Shown: positions 21,401 through 33,089, counted from the stretch's first letter. The stretch is 64,000 nt of DNA from Condylostoma magnum (GCA_920105805.1 CAKKTI010000039.1:1-64000), one strand, 5' to 3'. The notes: a model not told the origin generated them from the sequence alone. Program-made: numbers and translations.

Positions 21401-24400
21401 AGGAGTAAAAAACCCGTCAAGTGGTGGTAGTACAGGCAATATAACCTTTAGAACTAAAAACTAAGAAGGTAGAACAATCGATGAAGATCTAACAGTCTAA
21501 GGCTTTACATATACACAAGCCTTTAGTACATAAGCAATGGAGGGAGTTTATATAGAAAACTAGCCTTCTAATGAAAGTACATAACAAGTGACATACAGAT
21601 TTGTCATGAAACCTATAGAACAACTTGGCTCTGGTGGAATAATAGAAGTAAGCTTCCCATCTAAATAATTCGGCACTCTTCCAAACCCTCCAATTTGCAG
21701 AATTTCCGGTGCAATAGAAAAAGCAGAATCCTGTACTGGAATCGGATCCACCCTTACTTTAGTAACAGCCGAATCCTTTTCATCTGGTTCAATTTCTCTG
21801 TATGTATACTTTCTAACAAATTTCCCTCAAGGTGAAAGCGATCCATTTACAATAACTACTTATTACGATGGTGTTACTTTATAAACAGCAACAGCAACGG
21901 TTACTACTACAGCTCCTCCGGTGTTCTTACCAGTAGATTCTATATTAATTTACCCTAGGAACGAGGGAGAGGTGGCTTTATATGAATTTCAGATGACACC
22001 TACTGAAAATATAGAGTAATCGTAGATTCTAACAATACAGTTTCCTTACATATACGACAGACGGCTAGGAGACAATCTTTAATGCTGGGCTGAGGGTCTA
22101 ACAGGGTATATAAAATGCAACTCCAGTATAGCATGAACACTGACTATTACAGATAACGACGCATTTAATGCATGCGAGACTTGTAGCATAAAGCTGTTTG
22201 TTTACGGAGTGGTAAATCCTTAGAGATCTGAAACTACTAATACTGGAAATTTCACAATAGGGTTTAGTGTAAAGCGTGATTTTACTCATTATAACGGGTC
22301 TGCAGGTGTTTTAGAGCTAGAACCAGCTCCTGGGTACAATGATTTGATAGATATATATATGGAAAATACAAGTGCGAGAACTCTTAATAAAATATAAGCC
22401 AATTTCACTCCCTCTTAAACAATTCCGAGCAATTAGGAGGAAGGGGCAATATGAGTACAGTTCCCTAACGACTACTTAATAACTGATTCTGATATTAGAT
22501 GCACTTCAAGCAAAGACTGGGCAGACGGGGACCCTGAGTGCTTTATAGATCAAGATAGGGTGAAGATTGACGGCCACTAGGAGAGTAGAAGTAACTCCCT
22601 TTTTATTTAACTCAACCTTGTGCCTAATCCCTTGAAGGAAGTTAGAGCAAAGCCTATAATCTTTGAAGTTTACAACGGATATACCAGATTAGTACAGGAT
22701 AGAACCTATGATAACCTAAACCCTACCAGATTTACTTACACTTACCCAGGACCATTAATTCTTGTAAATTAAGATGAACCTTATTATGTAGAAAGAGGCA
22801 CTGTTTCAAATCACATATAAATAACTCTAGACTACCCTTGTGGATTAGACCTCACTCTTATTCCATATACACAGGGATTCACGTTTATACCGAATTAAAT
22901 AGAATTAGAGAAAGGAGAAGTACTGAAAGAGTTTAGAATGGTCGCTCCGATATCCTCAGCAGATAAAATGTACATAGTACAGTGAACTATGATAGGAGAA
23001 ACTGATCCTCCATTCTATACTTCCCTACTGAAAACTTAATTTGTAATAACAAAGGCTAAGAATGTAGGTATTACAGTAGAGTCTATAATGCCAGTTCCCA
23101 AGGGAGGCGAGTCAGTACCAGTTGGAATTTATTTAGACGCTAGTCCAGCCACTGCTCTTGATATACATTTAGACATTGAAAGTCCAGATCCTCTAGTACT
23201 AGTACAGCCCCGTAAGCTTCAGTTCATTACGGGAACCTTAGAAGGATATTTCAGTATAATAGTACAGGAAAACAGCGAAACTTTTAGCTCAAATGTCCTA
23301 CTCTCTATTTCTGGAGTAAACGCTGAGTTATTTTCCCTTAAAACCTAAACAAGTCCTTTTGAAGTTGAAGAAAATGATGAATTGTTGCCTGAAGTTAGTA
23401 GTATGGGTGTAAATGATATTACTCATAGCTCTGCGAGTGTGATTATAGAAACCAATAAAATCTGTAAAGTGTTCTATGCTATTGCGCTAAAAGGAACTGA
23501 TACTCCTTCTTTTAATGAACTGAGATACGGGGGTCCAGCTCAGTATGCAAATACTTAGACTTAGTACGGAAGACAAAGAATAAAAAACGATTTGATTATA
23601 ACCACTAAGTTTACTGAGTTAAGGGCGAATACTTATTACACTTTATACGCAGTTGCCGAAGATTTGAAATTAAGACCCTCTGAAATAATGTCTGTTGACT
23701 TCTAAACTGGGCCTAGTTTCGAATCAGTTCTACTCAGCATAACTTTCCAGTAAGAAAGTTTAAACAATGTAGAAAAAGGACTAATATAGGATGCAGTTGG
23801 AGTAGTGTTAGCATTGCAAGATTATTAAATAATAGAAAAAACAACTGAAAATGAAGTTTCTTTAGATCCTATAGACAGAAGGCTTTAAGATTATCTTGGC
23901 CCTCGTGTTGTATTGGAGCTGTATTTAACTGATAACTTGTGGAGTGATAACTATCCAGCTCCTAAAGATTTTCTTGCTAGATTAAATGAGCTTTCGTATA
24001 AATTAGATTAGTTGGTAAATAATTTCGATACAACTACCCCTATGGTAATTCATGAGCTGTATACTTACCCATGCTAATTTAATATGTATCCAGCTTTATT
24101 AGGCACAAGTAACCATGAATAAATTATGTTTGAGACTTCTTTAATGGAAAAGGGAATCATTTATGCAGTTGCTGTAGTTTAAGAAGATGATACAGGTAAA
24201 CCTTATTCATAATAAATAGCAAATAATACAAGTTTTGCAAATAAGCCAGCTTTAAATTTCACCTAACAAGTACTAGCAAAAGAAATTATCAATGGAACTA
24301 TCACCGGCCTAGAACCAGACACTCACTACAACATTTACATAACTTGTGGCAACAAACACCCAGGTATTCCTTAACTCCTGCCTGATGAAGACGTTGTGAC

Positions 24401-24497
24401 AATTAACTGGAAAACTGACGCAAGGCCAGCCAACGATCTCCTTACAACTAGCAGCGCTGTGTATATTTCCACAATTATTTTAGTATTATTAATTTGA
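18450..24497 (+). CDS. Giant secreted surface protein, beta-sandwich repeats, GPI-type tail
   Basis: One uninterrupted frame of 2015 residues. It has an N-terminal signal peptide (MLFIYLLFNFSKA). The body is a series of beta-rich modules with the recurring pattern of an amphipathic strand, (I/V)xFP or IxLP, then a Cys-containing strand, for example WIRVTFPSDPF, GTVEIILPSGQF and GIIEVSFPSKQF. Two fibronectin-III-like modules lie near the C-terminus (ANTYYTLYAVAEDL; TGLEPDTHYNIYITCGN). The protein ends with SSAVYISTIILVLLI and TGA, a hydrophobic tail typical of GPI anchoring. It has many NxS/T sites. Probably a ciliate cell-surface protein; the exact family is not recognised. Base composition is less AT-rich than its neighbours. 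Confidence 0.8.
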
Positions 24498-24499
24498 AA

Positions 24500-24949
24500 T
24501 CACGAAGTAGATCCAAAAATAGATCTTACGAACTCCTCATAGTCAATCATCCCTTCATCCTAATTTGCCAGCTTGATCAACTCATCCACCTCATCTTCAC
24601 TCATTGATTCACCCAGGGTCATCATTATATTCTTTAGCTCACTTGCCCGAATTACCCTTGACCCATATCGATCAAAAACTCTGAAAGCTTCTAGTGTTTT
24701 TTCCTCCGTTTCTAAGTCATGGATAGACTTGCACATCATCGTAACAAATTCATTGAAGTCTATAGCATTGTTCTTATCAGTATCCACCTCATCTAACATC
24801 TCCTATAACTCTATATCAGTAGGATTCTAGCCCATTGCTCGCATTGCAGTTCCCAGCTCTCTGATTGTAATGAACCCATCGTTATCCTTATCAAACATTT
24901 TGAAAGCCTCTCTGAATTCTTAGATCTAAGCGTCAGTTAATTCTTCCAT
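24500..24949 (-). CDS. Calmodulin-like EF-hand protein
   Basis: Frame of 149 residues, the length of calmodulin, starting [20 protein letters not shown], close to the calmodulin N-terminus. Loop 1 [12 protein letters not shown] is canonical. Loop 2 [12 protein letters not shown] lacks the Gly. Loops 3 ([12 protein letters not shown]) and 4 ([12 protein letters not shown]) are degenerate and probably bind calcium poorly. It ends at TGA 24502-24500, two nucleotides from the convergent giant gene. The IQ-motif gene lies directly upstream on the same strand, 14 nt away, which makes it a natural candidate partner. Confidence 0.85.
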
Positions 24950-24963
24950 TTTAGACTATTTTA

Positions 24964-25776
24964 CTAAAAAGCTGTGTATTTGGCTAACCTATTTTCCAAC
25001 TCTGAAGTCAGTTTGCCTTGCTTTATATCGTTTTGGGTGACTTTAATTATATTATTATAGTTACCCTTATCGTCTTCTCCTATTGGTAAATTGCCGTCAC
25101 AAGTCCATATAGAGTCCACTACGAACTTAACCCTATATTCCCCTGGTAATATAATTTTATCCATGAAATAAGTCGAGTAGAACTCTTTCAAATGCTTTGA
25201 GTAAACCATTGGTATAAGTGTATTTCATTAAGGGATTGTAAAATCACCTACAATAAACACTTCTTAGGCATTATACCGCCATCTAACCAACAGATTCCTT
25301 CTAGGCTTCCTTAAAAAGCATAGTTCTTTCCTAATCAATATCCCCTTTACATGTTTTTGTATAAATGTAGCTGCATTGCTGCGGATTCGATAAAGTTGTC
25401 CGACAGTAGCAATAAAATGTAATTTTTTTAATAGTCGGAAAGTCCTAAAGCGCTGTTGTATGTATACAGAAGCTAGTTATCGTTAATGTGAAATTTCTCT
25501 CATATATCATAACAATCTTCTATATCTAATTGCACTCCAGCGCCTATAGTATCGTTGAATTTCTGTAGCTGCTGCATTTTTTATACATCAATCCCTATAG
25601 TCTATTCTCCTCTTTAACTCAGCCTTTGATAAAAGAATTCTAATGTGGGTTTAGATAAGGACTGCTTTCTATTCATGTAAACTACGAAGATCAACTTCTT
25701 AGCATCTGCAAAATCTTTCTAATTCCGGTGAACTTTTAAATCCTAACTCTATGCTAGGAGAAGACAGTATACACAT
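24964..25776 (-). CDS. Multi-IQ-motif protein with a C-terminal glycogen-binding (CBM48/AMPK-beta-like) domain
   Basis: Intron-free frame of 270 residues ending in TAG TAA. At least four IQ-type helices occur: KAVLIQTHIRILLSK, AAATEIQRYYRRWSAIRYRR, SVYIQQRFRTFRLLKK and NAATFIQKHVKGILIRK. They are followed by a domain matching the AMPK-beta carbohydrate-binding module: VFIVGDFTIPQWNTLIPM, then LPGEYRVKFVVDSIW and NYNNIIKV. IQ motifs bind calmodulin-type proteins; CBM48 modules bind glycogen or starch-like glucans. A calmodulin-like gene follows at once. This suggests a calcium-sensing protein at glycogen or paraglycogen stores, which is inference. Confidence 0.75.
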
Positions 25777-25965
25777 AAAACCTTAGTTTTCGTGAATTAT
25801 TTACTAGAACTAAAGAACTAAATTTCTATTGATTTTTTTCACTAGCATATTTATAATCCATCACAACAATAAATTGGCTTATCTTTGTATAATTCAGCAT
25901 TGCAAATTAAGGTTAATGTAGTTTTAAATTGTTTTTAATTTATTGTAATAATAACGTTATTAGAC

Positions 25966-26724
25966 ATGGAATTATTTGGCATATTGCATAGGAAAGAATA
26001 AATATCATTTGATAATAACCTTTCCTTATAATAAATAATAAACTGATAATTAGATATATTAATAACTTTTGATAATAAAATTCATTGCAATTAGGACTTT
26101 CGATCATAAATTATTAAGGTTTACCTTTTAATGAAAGTAAATGAATATATTACAACTATAATGTGTTAATTCTTGATAGAATGCAACTTCATGAATATTA
26201 GTATTGTATCATGTACTATAAGAACTAACTTTATCCTTTAAAAGATATAATTCCTTTTAAAATGATATTGCTCTAATGTTACTTTTATAAAGTTTGACTG
26301 TATAAAGATAATTTGAAACTACGATTTTGAATGATTATTAGATAATCCAAAGTAAGTTTGAATTGATACCATGAACCAATGAGAATATATTACAACTAGA
26401 TTAAAAATAATGAAAAGACTTTTACAGTTCAAATTTTGTAAATAAAGACTGTAGCAGACACTTGAGATTTTAAGTCTTTAAACCTACTATTTATGCTGTC
26501 TATAACCAAGTTTTAAGTAAAATTTATATCCAATTTGATAAAACGCTTTTATTGGGGTCGAAATTAAAGCTTTCTTCTATCAGTATTTGAATTTACACTA
26601 AAAACATAAGGCAATTTACGTGTACATTGAATTTATAACTATTTAAACTTTAATTTTTCCCAAATATTTACCTAGAATTTCTCTATTAAGCTTTAAAATA
26701 ACTATAGCATTTAAGAACATATAA
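25966..26724 (+). CDS. Hypothetical protein
   Basis: A continuous frame of about 252 residues from ATG at 25966, with coding-like segments such as MELFGILHRKEQISFDNN and TMNQWEYITTRLKIMKRLL. The sequence is AT-rich (Ile, Asn, Lys, Phe), no domain is recognised, and the stop (TAA at 26722-26724) is uncertain. It could in part be intergenic. Confidence 0.4.
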
Positions 26725-26886
26725 TCCCTTAATTCCCCATACCCTCCCTAAAACAATGAAAAGATGACCTTACTCCCAAAGCTCATTAAAACACTTCTAC
26801 ATACAACTCTAGCTCAAATCTCCTAAACTTCTGAGTCATAAAAAAACTAATTAACTTTAAAATAATTCGTGGCTGTAATAATAAAA

Positions 26887-27594
26887 ATGGGCTGCTGCGC
26901 ATCTCGTCAGGACAACGGAACATTGGTAAAGAACAACAACATTGTCAAAGCAAAGGAGGAGTCTCTACCTTTCAAAAACTTAACTCCATCCGAGATTGGC
27001 GAAGGTCTTAAAGATCTAGTACAGGCAGAGGGCAAGATTAGAAAGTAAGATTTCTAAACATTAGAAGATCGCTTTAGTGGTAAATTCCAAGTGAAAAAAG
27101 CTCTAGAAGATGCTGCCTCCCCTTTAAGTTTATTCATGCAATCTTTCAATGCTGACGATGACAACTATGCTTATAAGAGTCTTGCAATTGCATCTATTCT
27201 TTTATCCCAAGGAGCCCCTCAGGAAAAAGCCGCGGAATTATACGACTTATTTGCCGCTGAAGTAGGAAAAGACGCTACACTGACTTCTCAACAGTTACTA
27301 TAATTAGTGGCCTATGTTTCCTGTGTTGCATGTGAATACAATGTTTCAGTGGCCCTTGCAGCCTAAGCCTCAGATACCACTTTGGATTAAGCATAATACA
27401 GCAGCTTCAAAAACTCCATAAAAGACTAAAGCAACTATAATAATAGAATATTGGCTTTGATAGAATCCAAACAGGGAGAAGGAAGTGACAGGGCTAACTT
27501 TGTGACTAAGTTCGCAAGCAATAACACTTTACATGGATTTTTAAATCCGTATTTAGTTAGAAAGTCCCTTATTGAAGAGGTCAGCAGTAAGTGA
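26887..27594 (+). CDS. Probable myristoylated and palmitoylated EF-hand-like protein
   Basis: Frame of 235 residues. The N-terminus MGCCASRQDN is a classic dual lipidation signal (Gly2 myristoylation, Cys3/Cys4 palmitoylation), so the protein should sit on membranes. The rest is helical and reminiscent of EF-hand pairs (KAAELYDLFAAEVGKDATL), but no complete calcium-binding loop is visible. The stop is TGA (27592-27594) after VSSK. Strong coding bias and lower AT content than the surroundings. Exact family not recognised. Confidence 0.75.
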
Positions 27595-27637
27595 GTAGTT
27601 TAGTTTAAGTTTAGGTTTGGAAATTGTTACTTTCTAA

Positions 27638-28438
27638 CTAGTTCATGCTATCGAATAAGAAATTTGCAGCTAGGTCTTTGTTGTGCCCGCATGCTACGTA
27701 TGCTTAGGTAGCATCTTCTTTGGTGAACCCAAGGTTTACCAGCTCATCAATATCGCTTCATTGCTCCTAGCTTAGCTCCACATCAAGATCTTCTTCCACA
27801 TCTGCTTCTAGTCCCATTACTTATAAGAACTATTCCCAGTTATTCACAATCAGTTGGTATAGTTGAGGATTTTAGCTTTAAAGCTGCTGTATAGTATCGT
27901 TTAGCAAGGCTGGGTTTTGCTGGATTGCTTGTTTTAGTCTTATAAATTACTCATTTTCTAGTAGGAAATCAAAAGGAGTGCTTTGTTGCTCTTATTCTTC
28001 TTGCATTTCTCCGATTTAGTCATCTCCCATTAAGATTGCAACAGCTAGGTCTAGGTTTCCTTGGCATTACTGTAAAACAGATACTGAGTACTCCCTAGGG
28101 AATCCCATTTCAGTGAGAGTTTGTATATGTTCCTCATTTATCTATTGCGGCTGCTGTACTTGAGGCTGCTGTACTTATTAGGGCTGTTGTACTTGCTGCG
28201 GTTGTTATGCCTCCACTGGCCTTGCTACCATAATAATAATAGTGTCATCCTCCTATACAAAGTTCTCTTCGATAGTTTAACCATCTAACAGAATTTTCCC
28301 TCTAAACACTAATTTGATCTACTCCACATTATGCTCATTTTCCTCAGCAATCAATCCCTTTAAATCCTATACTGTCTATTAAGGCTCCAATTCAAACTGT
28401 TGTGTCTGTCCACTCATACTCTTAATAGAAATCCTCAT
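27638..28438 (-). CDS. RAD23: RAD23 (UBL-UBA-XPC-binding-UBA)
   Basis: Frame of 266 residues with the full RAD23 order. The ubiquitin-like domain covers residues 1-75 (KLVFRGKILLDGQTI). A Gln/Pro-rich linker is followed by UBA1 (HIQTLTEMGFPREYSVSVLQ) and the XPC-binding/STI1-like segment (RLKQAIQQNPALLNDTIQQL). UBA2 comes last (IDELVNLGFTKEDATQAYVA). RAD23 shuttles ubiquitylated proteins to the proteasome and partners XPC/Rad4 in nucleotide excision repair. Shorter than human RAD23 (about 360-410), mainly in the linkers. Stop TAG at 27640-27638. Its start codon is 3 nt from that of the divergent neighbour. Confidence 0.92.
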
Positions 28439-28441
28439 AAA

Positions 28442-28915
28442 ATGGCAAATAACCGAAAATCTCTTATAGATAACACCAACGAAGTTCACAAATTACTTAT
28501 TCATCGCTAATATTTAGAATGGAATAAGAAGTATGAGAGACATGATGGCAAGTACAGGATCAATCCTTATTACTTGACAACTGTAGCAGCAAAGCCTAAT
28601 CATGTAAATCCTCAGGCCTCGGGCAGTGAGTCTTATGTACCGAGTATTTACAGAGACCCAACAGAGGAAGCGTTTTCTAGCGAGTACTTGCATACTGTTA
28701 TAAACAGAAGTACCATGACACCTGGCTAAAGACAAAGAGCCCCGATGACCAGTGCCCAGGAGATCGGATGGTACCATAATCCCGTTGTAAAGAGACCCGA
28801 CACTGGCTTCAATTTCCATAACATGCCTAAGAATTAATGCTTTGAAACTCATTTTGCTAACGAATACTATAAAAGTACAGGAGATAGTCCATATAAGATC
28901 AAAAATAGGAGATAG
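28442..28915 (+). CDS. CFAP144/FAM183-like ciliary protein
   Basis: Frame of 157 residues, ending TAG TAA. The N-terminal helix (HRQYLEWNKKYERH), a middle basic region, and the segment APMTSAQEIGWYHNP match the FAM183/CFAP144 pattern, whose hallmark is a conserved (Q/H)E(I/Y)GW near the C-terminal half. It ends in FANEYYKSTGDSPYK. CFAP144 is a microtubule inner protein of axonemal doublets, expected in a ciliate. The match rests on a short motif, so an unrelated microtubule inner protein is possible. Shares its promoter region with RAD23. Confidence 0.6.
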
Positions 28916-28982
28916 TAAGCAATTCTTTATAATTTTTGCTTTAATAGTTTACTTTTTGGTTTAAATTTATCTTTTGGACATT

Positions 28983-30053
28983 ATGCAGAGTTTAGAGATG
29001 TTTAGGGAGGTATGCGGGTATCTGGGTCATACTCTGAAGTTGATATTCTTCCTTCCTCTTTTGTTCTTGAAAATATACAGCCCATTGCTAATTTTATATA
29101 AAATGTCCCAAAGTCTTAGAATTTATAAGTCTACTTAGGGTATATAGAATTGAGATTAAATGCAGAATATTGATCAAGTTATCAGATAAAATAGTAACTA
29201 TAAAGGATACATCCTTAATATTTGCCATGAGTGCTTGAATCTATCAGGCTAAATAATCAAAGATTATAAGTTCTAGTTAGCTCTGCATTTATTAGAGTAA
29301 ATAGAACAGTGGATTAAAGAGCATAAGTTAAAAATCAGTGTTAATTTAAGAGTTGCTATTGATTATAATAAATCCGTTGCATTTAGATGTTGCAGTTAAA
29401 CTTAAACTTCACTAGAGCTTTGCTACTCTGCATTAAAAATGCTAGCTAAGTTTAAAGTTCATAAACATTTTCCTGTGCTTTATCTTAATTTAGCTGCTAT
29501 TTTTAAAACAATACAAAAATTCAAACTTAGTTTAAAGTATTGCAGCAAGGCTAAAGCTTAATTAAGGTACTTTTGTACTGGGAAATTACCAGGATAAACA
29601 AAACAGTATTAATATATGCTAGCCATAGCATATTACTTGTAGTATATAGTACTACAGGAAATGAATAAATAAGCAACAGGGAAAAGATCTAAGGCAATTT
29701 AATTATTAGAAAACGGAGTTACTTAATAGTCTAAATAATTATATAACTTAATAACTGGGAGAAAAGATGAGGAATTTTTTTAAATATGTGAAAATTATGA
29801 AAAGTGTTTTCCTTTAATTCCTATAACTAATTTAAAACTTTGTAATGGAAGAACTGAGGTTATAAAGTTTAGAAAATACGTAACTTATAGAAGAAATATA
29901 AAGTCATGTGATAATTTATTTCAGCCAGCAGTCAGAGCATAGGCAATAAGATTTACTACTCCAGCTAAAAGAAAAATTACACCTTTGTTAAAAACAAGTA
30001 GGCCAAAGATAGATTAAGCAATTAAAGCAATAAAACATAGTGTAAAGTGTTAA
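28983..30053 (+). CDS. Helical TPR-like protein
   Basis: Single frame of 356 residues from ATG at 28983 to TAA at 30051-30053. After a hydrophobic N-terminal segment (LKLIFFLPLLFLKIYSPLL), helix pairs of TPR type follow: SLELCYSALKMLAKF, HFPVLYLNLAAIFKTIQKFK, and a third near ATGKRSKAIQLLENG. The C-terminal 80 residues are basic. It begins 67 nt after the CFAP144-like gene on the same strand. Function unknown. Confidence 0.65.
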
Positions 30054-30334
30054 TATATTTATGTGTATAACATTATTTTAGTGTTAATTTAAAAGTACTA
30101 TTGAGTATAAAATATGCTATTGATACTACTTTATTTATACTATGAAAAAGTACTTGTCGATATTAATTATCACAAATAACTAAAATCATAAGCAAATAAA
30201 TCCTTCATATAGATTAGCCTTATACGAGCAAATTATGCATATTTGTCAAAGATACAACGTTAATCTATAATGAATTCACAAATCTTTCGTATAAAATTAT
30301 GCTAAAATCTAAGAAACTTAATTAAATTTAAAAA

Positions 30335-31405
30335 ATGTAAGGGCGCTTTAGCCACCAGCCTAATCTAATACAATCAGAAACTAAAAACTCAATACTGAAG
30401 ATAAGAACAAAGAGAAGAGTGTCTTGAGGACAAAATCAAATATTAGGATAATCAGTTACCCCTATGCCTTAGAACACAGAGTAAATGTAATCTCCGTATA
30501 TCTCAAGTTACTACAATTTAAGTACATTTAAAGAGAATCTAACTCCGGTATTCGAATAATAAGAGCACTAAAGCACTCCAGAATTCAAGGAAAATACATA
30601 CAGCGCGCAAAAATGATAGAATTATAATTGTAAAATTGAATTGAATAAATTAACTCCTTTGAAAACCAGCAGGGCAAATTGAAACATAATAAAAAATACT
30701 CCACTGAGAAATAATCCTACCATACAGCATGATAACTACTATGAGTAGGAAATATAAGAGGCTGAGTAAAGAAGCTAGTACATTAATAACATAATGGAAT
30801 AATTTAATAATTATAACAAAGAGTAAGAATAATACGAGCAAGAACAATGGGAATAGATATTTATCTAATCTTAAGAAATGCAAAAATTGAATTAAGAGAA
30901 ATACTAAAGCTTAGAAATAGATTAATGTATTAATAAGTGAAGTGAAGGCCAGTGAATCTTAACTCATGAAGATTACCATATAAAATCTTTTAGACATTCT
31001 TTTAATCTAAACACAATCGATACTTATGGGAATTTCTTCCTAACAATTTAAAAATCAAAAAAGGAAGTACAATTAATTCATGATGGGGAATGGTAAGATG
31101 AAACTAGTAAAGATTTATTTGACCTGATCTGGCCTAAATTTTAAATATACATAAATTAAACATACTAAAATTGTGATGAATTTTCATTACTTGATTTGAT
31201 ATATAATGAAGTACAAAATTTTACCAGATTAATGCAAGAATTTAGCTACTGCAGCTATAGTTGAAAGCTGGATGTACAAAGTACGGAACAAGGAGTCATA
31301 ATTTCTGCATGTTTAGGATCAATCTAATTCTAGCTAGAAATCCACCCAGATCAATTAGACATTCAACTATCAGCCATTCTATGTGAAAAAATATACAATC
31401 TTTAG
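30335..31405 (+). CDS. Candidate KNL1/Spc105 kinetochore protein
   Basis: Frame of about 356 residues. Near residue 25 the sequence reads NSILKIRTKRRVSWG: an SILK motif followed at once by an RV-S-aromatic motif, the paired PP1-docking signature of KNL1/Spc105/Spc7. The Trp is encoded by TGA. A long Gln/Asn/Glu-rich region with helical content follows. The C-terminal 100 residues (SLLDLIYNEVQNFTRLMQEF, then alternating strands) could be an RWD domain, as in KNL1. Much shorter than animal KNL1. The stop is taken as TAG at 31403-31405; in-frame TAAs at 31415 and 31436 are alternatives. Confidence 0.55.
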
Positions 31406-31434
31406 GTTAATTATTAAATTTGTATGAAATTACA

Positions 31435-32934
31435 CTAAAAAAAATATGCTTGAATTTCTTCATTTTCAAGTATTTGAACTTCTTACTCTACTTCATAAAA
31501 TTATTCTAAAATTTCTTTAGCTGAGCAGTAAACATCATTATTGGGATGAAATTGCAATTTAGCTAAACTATCCGTCCCTCCTAATTAATCAAATAGCATA
31601 GCAAATTAATTCTCACCTTCTATTGTCTGAAAGAACTAATATCCAACTTCCAGAATATTTTGCAAGGACTTTAAGGCAATCATTATTAGTTTAGAGTCTG
31701 TTTTTGTAATCGAATATTAACAAATTTCTAATGCATTGTTGCTTACTAAGTACTAAATTTACTGGTTATTTCCCTTTTAACTTATGTTGTGTATAACTAT
31801 GACTATTTCTCTTAGTATGTAAGTGTTGCATCCTGAACTTATTTATAATACTTATTCTATTAAGTTATAATCGATAAGTTTTTAAATCATTGCAGTATCA
31901 TTAGCACATAGATTAGAAATTAATCAAATACCTTCTTCTATGACTGAATATAATCTTTGCTTTAACAATTATTCAATCTTGTTAAGAAAGTATTAATTGG
32001 TGTATTGATGGGGATCAATGTCATTGACAAAGAAGGCTTAACCCATTAGTTTTAACGTCTAAGCTTGTATTTCTTTCTTAGGGATATCAAGTTATTTTAC
32101 CAAAACCTGAAAGATCTCCTAATCAATGAATTGCTTTACTAGTTAATTATGCTTCTAGCAAATTCTAAATAAAGCCCATAGCATTTGTTTAAGCTCATTT
32201 TGTTCTATGTTGTCTCAAAATACTAAAACTTGTTTATAAAATGGTATTATGAGATTACAAACATCGAATTAGGGGACTGGATTAACTAGGAAAATATTAT
32301 CAATACTCCATAAGCAATTAGAGCGGAAGTTATCAGAGTTTAGCATTTGATTGCATTCTAAAATCTTTTATAAAAAGCCATTCTAAATCACAATGTCTCT
32401 TAATCTGTGTCCGTCTGTTATGATATTACCTAAGGCTTGAATAGCTGTGATTGTAAGTTCTACGTTCTATATTTGTATTAATCTAGTTAAGTAAAATATG
32501 AAGTTATGGTGCATTAAATAATGCGACTCTGTCTCTATTTAGCTCAGATTGCATATTAATCAAGCACATTCGTTCTGTAACTAAGGTTAATCATCCATTT
32601 GAATCCAAATCTTGATAAAATTTAAAGCACCTGAATCTATAATCTTTAGATGATCGTCAATATCTATGTTTCTCGTTACTATTCTCATTATTTATACAGA
32701 TTTTAAAAAGTTTTCAGGGTTCTCTGTCCGCATTAGAGAAAAAGAGTAGTCTAGATCTTATGAGCTGTATTCAGGGGATTGATTAATTCGTAAATTTCTA
32801 TTCTTTTCAGCTTAAGTCTATCTTGTATTCTTCCTAAGCTCAACTTGTCAATTCTCTTTATGTTTCCTGTATTTTTAAACATCAAAACTTCTTAGAAAAC
32901 TGTTTCTTCTATCCTGGAATCTATCTTTTTCCAT
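31435..32934 (-). CDS. Importin-alpha (karyopherin alpha)
   Basis: Frame of 499 residues. The N-terminus carries a basic importin-beta-binding region (KYRKHKENWQVELRKNTRQT). Armadillo repeats follow, with recognisable core helices such as LQNECAWLICNLS, ITAIQALGNIITDG, ELKQMLWALFRIC and VIEEGIWLISNLC. Importin-alpha adapts nuclear-localisation-signal cargo to importin-beta. The WxxxN signatures of the NLS groove are partly kept; the third repeat has NCLWSIDNI. Length is close to the family's (about 520). Stop TAG at 31437-31435. Confidence 0.88.
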
Positions 32935-33089
32935 ATTATATTTATTAGCGGGAATAATAAGTGCTTATTAATATACAAAATAGTAATTAATATAATCTAT
33001 ACTCCCATTTCACTATTCAATTATTTTTAACACAATTAGTTAAGCACATTTTCTATACTCTTAGCAAATTATATTTAATTTTTTTACCA

